DNA of 34,850 bases. It comes from Sediminibacterium sp. GTDB taxonomy: Bacteria > Bacteroidota > Bacteroidia > Chitinophagales > Chitinophagaceae. The DNA is taken from NCBI GenBank assembly GCA_027487895.1, contig JAIYCS010000042.1, forward strand, positions 1 through 34,850. Reading direction: 5' to 3'. Within the stretch, counting starts at the first letter, position 1. Each line of letters starts with the position of its first letter. Both the position numbers and the translations under genes were made by a program. Of this stretch, positions 8,681 to 16,133 are shown piece by piece. Under the pieces are notes generated by a model that was not told the origin of the DNA, made no database searches, and worked only from the letters and a program-made list of their open reading frames with translations.

Positions 8681-10036
8681 ATGAAAAGACGCAACTTTCT
8701 AAAAAATAGCAGCCTTGCTGCGGCTTCAGTGGCATTTATGCCTAGCGCAAATGTTTTTGCAAATTCATTGGCAAGTAATGTCAAAATTGGCATTATTGGG
8801 GTAGGATTAAGAGGTCAAGGCCATCTAGACTTACTTCTAAGACGCAAAGATGTTGACGTTGTTGCTATTTGTGATATTAGCGACTATATGCTAAATAGTG
8901 CAAAAGAAGACATTACTAAGTCTGGTAAAAAAATGCCAGCCATCTATACTGGCGATAATTATGCCTGGAAGCGTATGTTGGAAAAAGAAAAACTAGATGG
9001 TGTTGTCATTGCTACACCATGGGAGTGGCATAAACCTATGATTATTGGCTCATTAGAAGCGGGTGTAAAATATGTTGGTTCCGAAGTATGTATTGGACTT
9101 AGTTTACAAGATCACTGGGATGTTGTAAAAGCAGCAGAGCGATACAATGCTCAAGTTATGATGCTTGAAAATGTTTGTTACCGCAGAGATGTAATGGCAG
9201 TTTTAAATATGGTGCGTCAGGGATTATTTGGTGAACTCATTCATTTGCAAGGAGGCTATCAACACGATTTAAGAGACGTGAAATTTAACAATGGAAATAA
9301 TCCAGCCAACTCTCCGGTAGAATTTGGTGAAAAAGCTTTTTCGGAAGCGTCTTGGAGAACAGAACATTCGGTACAGCGTAACGGAGACTTATATCCAACA
9401 CATGGCGTTGGCCCAATTGCTAATTACATTAATATTAATAGAGGTAACCGTTTTGTGAACCTATGTTCATTCTCTTCTAAAGCAAGAGGCCTTCATAACC
9501 ACGTAGTTAAAAAAGGTGGCGAAAATCACCCCAATGCAAAAGTTAATTTTAGACTAGGTGATGTCGTTACCACCAATATTCAGTGCGCTAATGGTGAAAC
9601 TATTTTGTTGCAACACGACACCAATTTACCACGTCCATATTCATTAGGATTTAGGGTTCAAGGTACCGAAGGGCTTTGGATGGACGTGAATAAGAGTATT
9701 TACATTCAGGACAAATCGCCTAAATCGCATCAGTGGGAGCCTGCTAAAGAATGGTTGGATAAATATGATCATCCATTATGGGCGCGTTGGAGTAAAGAAA
9801 CCGAAGGTGCTGGTCATGGCGGTATGGACTTTTTTGTCATTCATGCTTTTATTGAATCTATCAAAAATAGTAAGCCAACTCCACTTGATGTATACGATGC
9901 TGCCTCTTGGAGTGCCATTACACCACTTTCTGAACAGTCTATTGCGCTTGGTAATGAAACCATTGCATTTCCTGATTTTACGGGCGGCGAGTGGATGTAT
10001 AGAAAGCCAGTGTTTGCTTTAAATGACAGCTATTAA
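8681..10036 (+). CDS. GH109-family NAD-dependent alpha-N-acetylgalactosaminidase (Gfo/Idh/MocA fold), Tat-exported
   Basis: A 451-residue enzyme with a twin-arginine signal (MKRRNFLKNSSLAAASVAF). A Rossmann fold follows with GIIGVGLRGQGH binding NAD. The sequence closely follows the Elizabethkingia GH109 enzyme as I remember it: 'ENVCYRRDVMAVLNMVRQG.FGEL', 'GEKAFSEASWRTEH', 'DLYPTHGVGP' (H241), 'INRGNR', 'GAGHGGMDFF', 'LDVYDAASW.ITPLSE'. GH109 enzymes remove terminal alpha-linked GalNAc from glycans by a redox-assisted mechanism with tightly held NAD; Tat export of the folded, cofactor-loaded protein fits this. It leads an apparent operon with a NahK-like kinase 9 bases downstream. ATG 8681 is chosen over TTG 8657 because it begins the Tat signal. 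A plain sugar dehydrogenase is the alternative. Confidence 0.85.
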   Translation: MKRRNFLKNSSLAAASVAFMPSANVFANSLASNVKIGIIGVGLRGQGHLDLLLRRKDVDVVAICDISDYMLNSAKEDITKSGKKMPAIYTGDNYAWKRMLEKEKLDGVVIATPWEWHKPMIIGSLEAGVKYVGSEVCIGLSLQDHWDVVKAAERYNAQVMMLENVCYRRDVMAVLNMVRQGLFGELIHLQGGYQHDLRDVKFNNGNNPANSPVEFGEKAFSEASWRTEHSVQRNGDLYPTHGVGPIANYININRGNRFVNLCSFSSKARGLHNHVVKKGGENHPNAKVNFRLGDVVTTNIQCANGETILLQHDTNLPRPYSLGFRVQGTEGLWMDVNKSIYIQDKSPKSHQWEPAKEWLDKYDHPLWARWSKETEGAGHGGMDFFVIHAFIESIKNSKPTPLDVYDAASWSAITPLSEQSIALGNETIAFPDFTGGEWMYRKPVFALNDSY

Positions 10037-10045
10037 TATTGTAGC

Positions 10046-11098
10046 ATGAGCGTTTCTGCAAATGTTTTAAAGATATTTGGTTTTGATGCTTCATTGGTGG
10101 AAGTAAAGCCGCTTGGTGAGGGTCTTATCAATCATACCTACATGGTTCAGTCTGGAAACGACGCTTACGTTTTACAAAAAATCAATACGGCTGTTTTTAA
10201 AAATCCAGTTGCTATTGCGCATAATATTCAATTGATATCTGGATACTTAGCGGCTCATAGTCCAGATTATTATTTTGTAGCTCCTGCCAGTTCGGTGCAT
10301 GGGAGTCAGATGGAATATATAAACGATGGGTATTACAGGGTGTTTCCTTATGTTAAAGGGTCTCATGCTAAATCAGTGGTTCAAAATGAGGAACAGGCTT
10401 ATGAAGCGGGTTATCAATTTGGACTTTTTACAAATGTATTAAATGGCCTTGATGCCACTGATTTACAAATCACCATCCCCGATTTTCATAATTTAACACT
10501 TAGGTATGAGCAGTTTTGTAACGCACTTCTGTACGGAAATAAAGACCGAATTATACAGTCGGAAAATCAAATAAAATTTTTACAAGATCATAAGTGGATT
10601 GCTGATTTCTTTGAAACCATAAAAACCAATTCAAATTTTAAATTACGCGCTACGCATCACGATACTAAAATTAGCAATTTGCTATTTGATGAAAATGATA
10701 AAGGGATCTGTGTGATAGATTTGGATACCCTCATGCCAGGATATTTTATCAGCGACCTAGGTGATATGTTTAGAACTTATTTGTGTGCTGTTTCTGAAGA
10801 AGAAACAGATTTTTCTAAAATATCTGTAAGGCCTAATATTTACAAAGCAATTGTAAAGGGGTATTTGAAGGGTGCTGGAAATATGTTATCTAAAGATGAA
10901 GCGGATCAGATTTATTATGCAGGGCTTTTTATGATTTATATGCAAGCCCTTCGGTTTTTAACTGACTTTATAAATGATGATGTGTATTACGGAGCCAAAT
11001 ATCCGCTTCACAATTACAATAGGGCTTTAAATCAAATTAAATTGTTAGAAGACTATATCAATAAAAAAGAATTATTACAAATTGAAATAAATAATTAA
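10046..11098 (+). CDS. Aminoglycoside-phosphotransferase-fold kinase, NahK-like (N-acetylhexosamine 1-kinase candidate)
   Basis: A 350-residue cytoplasmic kinase. The N-lobe has 'PLGEGLINHTYMV' and 'YVLQKIN', with Lys for ATP. The catalytic loop is 'THHDTKISNLLFD' (D206, N211) and the metal site is 'VIDLDTLMPG' (D225), followed by 'DLGDMFRT'. This pattern matches N-acetylhexosamine 1-kinase of the bifidobacterial lacto-N-biose/galacto-N-biose pathway, which phosphorylates GlcNAc or GalNAc at C1. Relatives in Bacteroidota are often mislabelled mucin desulfatase. It sits 9 bases after a GH109 alpha-GalNAc-ase, so phosphorylating released GalNAc is a natural inference. Substrate identity is not shown by sequence alone. 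Confidence 0.78.
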   Translation: MSVSANVLKIFGFDASLVEVKPLGEGLINHTYMVQSGNDAYVLQKINTAVFKNPVAIAHNIQLISGYLAAHSPDYYFVAPASSVHGSQMEYINDGYYRVFPYVKGSHAKSVVQNEEQAYEAGYQFGLFTNVLNGLDATDLQITIPDFHNLTLRYEQFCNALLYGNKDRIIQSENQIKFLQDHKWIADFFETIKTNSNFKLRATHHDTKISNLLFDENDKGICVIDLDTLMPGYFISDLGDMFRTYLCAVSEEETDFSKISVRPNIYKAIVKGYLKGAGNMLSKDEADQIYYAGLFMIYMQALRFLTDFINDDVYYGAKYPLHNYNRALNQIKLLEDYINKKELLQIEINN

Positions 11099-11119
11099 TT
11101 GTTTTAAATAAGAAGTGAA

Positions 11120-12589
11120 ATGAAAAAGTTAGTAGTTGTTATTGCCGTTTTATTTGTTGCAAATTCACTTACCGCTCAAAGGTATAGTAAGCCAGAATGG
11201 TATGAAACATTTGCAAGTATCAATGCCGAAGTGCAGCAAAATTCTAAAGCCTACGCAACGCTTAAGTATGCCACCGAAACGATTGGACACCGTTTAACAG
11301 GTTCTGTTAATGGTAGCAAAGCAGAAGCATATGCCTATAACTTATTAAAATCTTATGGGTTTAAAAATGTAAGATACCAACCCTTTGAAGTTGAGAGTTG
11401 GAGTAGGGGTAGTTTGACCGTTAAAATTGGAAATAGCCTAAGCAATTTACAGCCCGTAAAGTCAGTGTCGCTAGCACATTCACCAGTTGCTGCCGATGTT
11501 GCGCTTGAAGTGGTGGATATGGGTAATGGACTAGATGAAGACTACGCAAAAGATCCTTCTAAAGTTGCCGGTAAAATTGCGCTTGTTTATTTAGGTGTTT
11601 TACCAGGATCAAAACCTGGTACGCCAAGCCTTCACCGCTCCGAAAAAACAGCTATCGCTACAAAATATGGCGCTAAAGGGATAATCGTAATTAATACGGC
11701 TGCTGGTGGTATTTTACTTACCGGTACCGCTTCTGTTACTGGAAAATTAATTCCTATTCCTGCGGTATGTATTAGTAAAGAAGATGGGCTTGCATTTAAA
11801 GAAGCACTTTTAAAGGAGCAGCAGTTTGCTAGTATCAACATGACTAATTTTTCAGGATTGATAAAAGCCCGCAATGTTGTAGTAACAATTAAAGGAAGTG
11901 ATTTGCCTAAAGAAAAAATTGTAGTAGGCGGTCATTTGGATAGTTGGGATTTAGCTACTGGTGCCATTGATAATGGTATTGGATCGTTTTCGGTACTTGA
12001 TATGGCCCGCACATTTGCTGCGCTTAACCTTCGACCTACCAGAACTGTAGAGTTTGTTTTATTTATGGGTGAGGAAGAAGGCTTGTTAGGATCAAAGGCC
12101 TATATCGAAGCTGCAAAAAAAGATAAATCAATTGACCAAATAAGATACATGTTTAATTATGACATGACCAATGACCCAACAGGTTATTCAAGTTCTACAG
12201 AAGTGTCTGAAACCTTATTTAAATCGATTGGTTCTATTGTGCAAAGCATTGATACAAGTTTCAAAAACACATTTAGTGCAGGAGCAGGGCTTCATAGCGA
12301 TCACCAGCCATTTATGTTACAAGGTATTCCAACGGGTGGTGCAGCTGGCGGTAAACTCCCTAACAATGCGGGACCTTGCTACCACGCAGACTGCGATAGC
12401 TTTAAATTAGTGGATGAAAAAGGCATGAAAAACACAGTTCGTTTTAATGCCATTTTAGTATATGGTGTTGCAGATGCGCCATTAATTGAAGCAAAGCATT
12501 TAAATGATGAAGAAACGAGATTGTTTCTAATAAAAAACAATCTAAAACTGCCACTACAAATAGCAGGTGATTGGCGCTGGAAAGACTAA
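11120..12589 (+). CDS. Secreted M28-family zinc peptidase with inserted PA domain
   Basis: A 489-residue protein with a Sec signal (ending SLTAQ). A PA-like domain ('KIALVYLGV ... ATKYGAKGIIVIN') is inserted before the catalytic core. The two-zinc M28 ligands are visible: H272 in 'GGHLDSWD', D284 in 'AIDNG', E318/E319 in 'MGEEEG' (catalytic base plus ligand), D348 in 'YDMTND' and H422 in 'CYHADCD'. Architecture and length resemble carboxypeptidase Q/aminopeptidase-type exopeptidases of the periplasm or outer surface. It lies 21 bases after the NahK-like kinase on the same strand, suggesting that peptide trimming is coupled to sugar recovery from glycopeptides (inference). The end is 4 bases from the convergent NPP gene. 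Confidence 0.9.
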   Translation: MKKLVVVIAVLFVANSLTAQRYSKPEWYETFASINAEVQQNSKAYATLKYATETIGHRLTGSVNGSKAEAYAYNLLKSYGFKNVRYQPFEVESWSRGSLTVKIGNSLSNLQPVKSVSLAHSPVAADVALEVVDMGNGLDEDYAKDPSKVAGKIALVYLGVLPGSKPGTPSLHRSEKTAIATKYGAKGIIVINTAAGGILLTGTASVTGKLIPIPAVCISKEDGLAFKEALLKEQQFASINMTNFSGLIKARNVVVTIKGSDLPKEKIVVGGHLDSWDLATGAIDNGIGSFSVLDMARTFAALNLRPTRTVEFVLFMGEEEGLLGSKAYIEAAKKDKSIDQIRYMFNYDMTNDPTGYSSSTEVSETLFKSIGSIVQSIDTSFKNTFSAGAGLHSDHQPFMLQGIPTGGAAGGKLPNNAGPCYHADCDSFKLVDEKGMKNTVRFNAILVYGVADAPLIEAKHLNDEETRLFLIKNNLKLPLQIAGDWRWKD

Positions 12590-12593
12590 CTAT

Positions 12594-13865
12594 TTATTTA
12601 AGTGTATTTTTTAATACACTTAAATTTCCGTCAATTGTTTTTTGATCATATTGTAATCCTAAAATTTTAGCAATTAGAGGGTATACATGTACGTTTTCAA
12701 ATCCGTTAATTTTTTTACCAGATTTGAATGCAGGCCCCCATGCCAAAAAGCTAGCCCTCATTTCGGGGAGCCTAGGATCGTAACCATGTTTACCCGGACT
12801 GCTAGGTCTGCCACTTAAACTAAATGTATAAGGTAGTTTAGCTACTAAAATAATGTCACCAATTCGGTTGAATCGGTCGTCTAGATTGCTGTAATGAAAA
12901 TCTTTTGGCGCATTATTTTTTAAATAAACATCGTATCCATTGGCCTCTTTTAAAAGTGCTTGGTAGGTAGGTATAATGGCTGCAGTATCTTTTGCATAGA
13001 GTTGTAAAAGCGCGCTACCAGAAGGTACATAAAACTTTGTTGGATCAACAGATTTTGGAAGTCGAATGGGGTTTTGGCTATCTACAAGTGCCATGCCGTG
13101 GTCTGATACTAAAATATAATTGACAGGTAAACCTAAGCTACCAACTGCTTCATTCATTTGTTTAATCACTCCATCTATATATTGTACAGCAGCCTCTGCT
13201 TGTTTACTATCTGGACCATAATTGTGGGCAGCATCGTCTACCTCAGGCATATAAAAAGTAATAAGGTGTGGCCTGGTTTTTTCTGGTAAGCTTAGCCAGT
13301 TTTTAATTTGAGCAATTCTCTTTTCTATTTTTATTTTGTCGTTGTAATTGTAAAAGTAAGTAGGCTTTGTATTTGCAATGGGCGCTTCAGACGCTACCCA
13401 ATAAAAGCTAGCTGTTACCATCTGTTGTTTTTCGGCAAGCGCCCAAAGCGGCGTTCCGCCATACCAATATGGATCGGCTACCATTTTTTTATTTGACATG
13501 GTATAGGTAGCGTTTGCTTTTTCGTCAAAAAAAGTATTGTCCACAAGGCCATGATGTGCAGGGTAAAGGCCAGTTACAATAGTATAATGGTTGGGAAAAG
13601 TTAAAGATGGAAAAGCAGATGTCATGTAGTTTGCAACGACACCCGATTTTCCATACGCTTGCAAAGATTTTGCATTGTACTTTTCTACAAAATCTGATCT
13701 AAGGCCATCAATAGAAATAAGTATGACATACGGTTTTTTTTGAGCGGCAGCACTATTATACCTGCCGGCAGTAATTTGCTCAGTGGTGTCTTGGGCAGCT
13801 ACTAGTTGAAAAATAAAGCTAAAAGCAAATAGAAGGGTTAGGTGTATATATTGTAGTTTTTTCAT
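12594..13865 (-). CDS. Nucleotide pyrophosphatase/phosphodiesterase (NPP, alkaline phosphatase superfamily), exported
   Basis: A 423-residue protein with a Sec signal (ending LVAAQ). The NPP two-metal active site is clear: D53 in 'SIDGLRSDF', nucleophile T89 in 'PSLTFPNHYT', N92, D210 and H214 in 'MPEVDDAAHNYGP', D255/H256 in 'VSDHGM' and H360 in 'GKHGYD'. These enzymes cleave phosphodiesters such as nucleotide or lysophospholipid derivatives in the periplasm. Its ATG overlaps the stop of the PAP2 gene (ATGA), so the two are translationally coupled. A phosphodiesterase followed by or paired with a phosphatase suggests phosphate or nucleotide scavenging (inference). The 3' end carries a hairpin shared with the convergent M28 gene. 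Confidence 0.9.
   Translation of the reverse strand: MKKLQYIHLTLLFAFSFIFQLVAAQDTTEQITAGRYNSAAAQKKPYVILISIDGLRSDFVEKYNAKSLQAYGKSGVVANYMTSAFPSLTFPNHYTIVTGLYPAHHGLVDNTFFDEKANATYTMSNKKMVADPYWYGGTPLWALAEKQQMVTASFYWVASEAPIANTKPTYFYNYNDKIKIEKRIAQIKNWLSLPEKTRPHLITFYMPEVDDAAHNYGPDSKQAEAAVQYIDGVIKQMNEAVGSLGLPVNYILVSDHGMALVDSQNPIRLPKSVDPTKFYVPSGSALLQLYAKDTAAIIPTYQALLKEANGYDVYLKNNAPKDFHYSNLDDRFNRIGDIILVAKLPYTFSLSGRPSSPGKHGYDPRLPEMRASFLAWGPAFKSGKKINGFENVHVYPLIAKILGLQYDQKTIDGNLSVLKNTLK
12596..12625. terminator. Possible bidirectional hairpin between convergent M28 and NPP genes
   Basis: ATTTAAGTGTATT (12596-12608) and AATACACTTAAAT (12613-12625) form a perfect 13-bp stem with a TTTT loop. It lies inside the last codons of the NPP gene and just past the stop of the M28 gene. 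The U-tract on either side is short and the stem is AT-rich, so termination strength is uncertain. Confidence 0.5.
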
Positions 13866-14482
13866 TCGGCTTTATTAAAATAGTTCAAGTGAATTATCCA
13901 TGCTATTAAAGTGCTAAAGTATGCTGTAAATATTCCAGCGCCTACATCTAATGGGAAGTGCTGTGCTACATAAATTCGAGCATAACCGCCTAATAATGCA
14001 TACATAAAACCTAGCGGCACAATCCATTTTTTTGTGCTAATAAAACAACAAAATAAGAAAAGTGAAAATGCGGTTGCGGTATGTCCTGAAGGAAAGCTAT
14101 TAGTGGTATGAATTACAATACCCGATACTTTGTGTATTAATGCGTTGTCAGAAATAACAGCAGTAGGTCTATTTTCTGATTTAAAAAATACTTGTTTTGA
14201 GCTTTGTGTGATGATTGTTGAAAATACGATCGTAGCAAGTAAAAACGGAACAAATTTTTTCTTGTACATGAGCGTTAATGCAAAAGCCGGGATCCAAATA
14301 AATCCATCTCCAGCATTGGCCCAGATATAAAAAAAGAAATCTGCAGCAGGACCCAAATCTAGGTTCATGAGAAGGAAGGCGTTTTCCTTACCCAGGATCA
14401 TAGATAGAAGGATTAAGCAGGTTCCTGTAATTAAGGATACGCCTATTCCTAAGGTTACATTTTTATTCAGTTGCAATTGCAT
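13862..14482 (-). CDS. PAP2-family membrane phosphatase
   Basis: A 206-residue integral membrane protein with about five to six hydrophobic segments. The three PAP2 motifs are present: a Lys...NRP segment (residues 96-106, with two extra residues compared with the standard KX6RP), PSGH (131-134), and ARx5Hx3D (R169, H175, D179), where the usual Ser before Arg is Ala. Family members dephosphorylate lipid phosphates such as undecaprenyl pyrophosphate or phosphatidic acid on the periplasmic side. It is coupled by a 4-base overlap to the NPP gene and starts 43 bases after the homoserine dehydrogenase gene, with a possible promoter of its own in that gap. Confidence 0.87.
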   Translation of the reverse strand: MQLQLNKNVTLGIGVSLITGTCLILLSMILGKENAFLLMNLDLGPAADFFFYIWANAGDGFIWIPAFALTLMYKKKFVPFLLATIVFSTIITQSSKQVFFKSENRPTAVISDNALIHKVSGIVIHTTNSFPSGHTATAFSLFLFCCFISTKKWIVPLGFMYALLGGYARIYVAQHFPLDVGAGIFTAYFSTLIAWIIHLNYFNKAE

Positions 14483-14498
14483 CTTATTAATTTATACG

Positions 14499-14506
14499 CA
14501 AAGCTA
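14499..14506 (-). promoter_or_regulatory. Putative -7 promoter element before the PAP2 gene
   Basis: The minus strand reads TAGCTTTG, a full match to TAnnTTTG, 16 bases before the PAP2 start. No convincing -33 box is seen. If active, the PAP2-NPP pair has its own promoter and does not depend only on the riboswitch-controlled transcript upstream. Confidence 0.35.
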
Positions 14507-14525
14507 CTATAGTTGCACCTATTTA

Positions 14526-15782
14526 TTAAAGAACACCGGCTAATTCGAGGCTTTTTTTCTTAAGGTGTACGATGTCTAGGTTGTCAATAATAGGGTCGGG
14601 GGTTAAAATAAGGGAGTTGTTATTTTCCTTCCACCAGTTATTTTGAATAAGCTCCTTTACATGAAGTACGCCAATTAAGTATTTACGGTCTTCTTGTGCA
14701 TGCCATTCCTCTATCCATTCAAATTTGTCTTTAGGAACATTTTTGATGTCATCAAAGCTTACATATACTTTTAAGAAATAGTCGGAAGTTAATTCGTGCG
14801 GAGCTTGTTGGTATAGTTTTTTATACTCGTAACAGTAATTGTACCTGAGTGCCGATATATCACTTAATACCGCAGAAGCTGTAGGGAAACTTCCAGCTCC
14901 CTTGCCGTAAAAAAATTGTTTGTCTGCAAATCCACTTTCAATAACGACGCCATTGTATTCATTTTTAACAAATGAAAGCGGCTCTGATTGACTAATTAGT
15001 TGTGGTAATACAAATGCTGCCACTTTTCCATTGGCTAGTTTTTTTGCTTGCGCAATAAGCTTGATATCTAGTTTTTTTTCTTGTGCAACGGCTGCGTCAC
15101 TTAATTGAATATTTTGAATACCGCTAAATAAAATATTTCCAGGTTTTTCTACAATACCATACGCATGGGCGAGTAAAACAGTCCATTTGTTAAGTGCATC
15201 GTAACCTTCGACGTCTAATTTTGGATTGCTTTCTGCAAAACCTAGTTGTTGCGCTAGTATGAGTGCTGCTTGAAAACTTAATTTGTCTTCAAACATTTTA
15301 GTTAAAATAAAATTGGTAGACCCGTTTACAATGGCTTTAATGGAATGCAGTAGGTCATTGTCATAATATTCTTCTAAGTTTCTGATGACAGGAATAGAGG
15401 CGCAAACGGCTGCTTCATATAAAAAGGGAAGCCCTGTTTGTTTTTGTAGCGCTAACATGTCGGACAGGTTGTCGGCAATCATTTTTTTGCTGGCACTTAC
15501 GACAGCTTTGCCTTGCAAAAGTGCCGTAGAAACAATGTCAAATGCTGCCACTGAATCGTCAATTACTTCTACAATAACATTGATATTTGGATCTAGTAAT
15601 AGATCGTTTTTGTCTGTGGTAAATAAACTAGCCGGCGCATTTCTTTTTTTATCAACGTTTTTGATACATACTTTTTCAATGCTTGCCTTTAATGATGGGG
15701 TTTGTTGTAATACTTTGTATAAGCCTTCACCCACTACGCCAAAACCAAATAAACCAATTTTTAAAACTTTTTGATGCTCCAT
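14526..15782 (-). CDS. hom: Homoserine dehydrogenase
   Basis: Reduces aspartate semialdehyde to homoserine, the branch point to methionine and threonine. In 418 residues the N-terminal Rossmann motif is 'GLFGFGVVGEGL', and the catalytic domain has 'NGSTNFILTKM' and the family signature 'GFAESNPKLDVEGYDALNKW'. It is monofunctional, with no aspartokinase domain. The last 90 residues or so occupy the place of the ACT domain of longer homologues, but I see no clear ACT glycine signature, so feedback control by threonine may differ. A SAM-I riboswitch and terminator lie just upstream, so transcription should fall when S-adenosylmethionine is plentiful. This suggests a methionine-dedicated role. 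Confidence 0.93.
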   Translation of the reverse strand: MEHQKVLKIGLFGFGVVGEGLYKVLQQTPSLKASIEKVCIKNVDKKRNAPASLFTTDKNDLLLDPNINVIVEVIDDSVAAFDIVSTALLQGKAVVSASKKMIADNLSDMLALQKQTGLPFLYEAAVCASIPVIRNLEEYYDNDLLHSIKAIVNGSTNFILTKMFEDKLSFQAALILAQQLGFAESNPKLDVEGYDALNKWTVLLAHAYGIVEKPGNILFSGIQNIQLSDAAVAQEKKLDIKLIAQAKKLANGKVAAFVLPQLISQSEPLSFVKNEYNGVVIESGFADKQFFYGKGAGSFPTASAVLSDISALRYNYCYEYKKLYQQAPHELTSDYFLKVYVSFDDIKNVPKDKFEWIEEWHAQEDRKYLIGVLHVKELIQNNWWKENNNSLILTPDPIIDNLDIVHLKKKSLELAGVL

Positions 15783-15810
15783 TTTATTATTTATTTTCTA
15801 GGGTACTAAA

Positions 15811-15846
15811 AATAAAAAAGCTCACCAGATGTAGTCAGGTGAGCTT
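15811..15846 (-). terminator. Riboswitch-controlled terminator upstream of hom
   Basis: Read on the minus strand, AAGCTCACC (846-838 of 15 kb) pairs with GGTGAGCTT (826-818), a 9-bp stem with an 11-base loop. It is followed by a T-rich tract (TTTTTATTTTT). It sits between the aptamer and hom, 29 bases before the start codon, in the position of the expression platform. Confidence 0.9.
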
Positions 15847-15887
15847 GGAATATTAGAAGCCTTAGGCAAAATATCAAACGTCGCTGA

Positions 15888-16002
15888 CTTATCTTTCCAT
15901 GCACATGTAATGTGATGGACGGATTTGGCACCTTCATACCACTGCGAATGATATGGGTTGCCAAGGCATCAATGGGCCATTCCCTCTGCCTTTCTGGATA
16001 AG
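15888..16002 (-). ncRNA. SAM-I (S-box) riboswitch aptamer controlling hom
   Basis: On the minus strand the region opens with CTTATC (16002-15997) and closes with GATAAG (15893-15888), forming P1. Between them are the S-box core blocks: 'GCAGAGGGAATGGCCC', 'TGATGCCTTGGCAACCC', 'AAGGTGCCAAATCC' and 'GGAAAGATAAG'. These are the conserved kink-turn, pseudoknot and J3/4 elements of SAM-I. SAM binding stabilises P1. A terminator follows, so SAM should switch hom off. The closing strand of P1 can alternatively pair with the terminator loop. Confidence 0.95.
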
Positions 16003-16133
16003 ATTTTTTAAGAACTATTGTAAAATTAAGATAGAAACTTGCACCGCCCAAAAAAACTTTGTCTATAATCTACTAACATTTGTATGTTTTCAACCATTCA
16101 AGCCCTTCGTTGTTATTATATTTACATTCTACT

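Noticed and set aside
8681-10036. Ordinary Gfo/Idh/MocA sugar dehydrogenase
   Set aside because: The central and C-terminal blocks (ENVCYRRDVM, YPTHGVGP, GAGHGGMD, LDVYD) fit the GH109 glycosidase group better than generic dehydrogenases.
15806-16051. 81-codon minus-strand open frame before hom
   Set aside because: It runs through the SAM-I aptamer and terminator, which explain the sequence fully.
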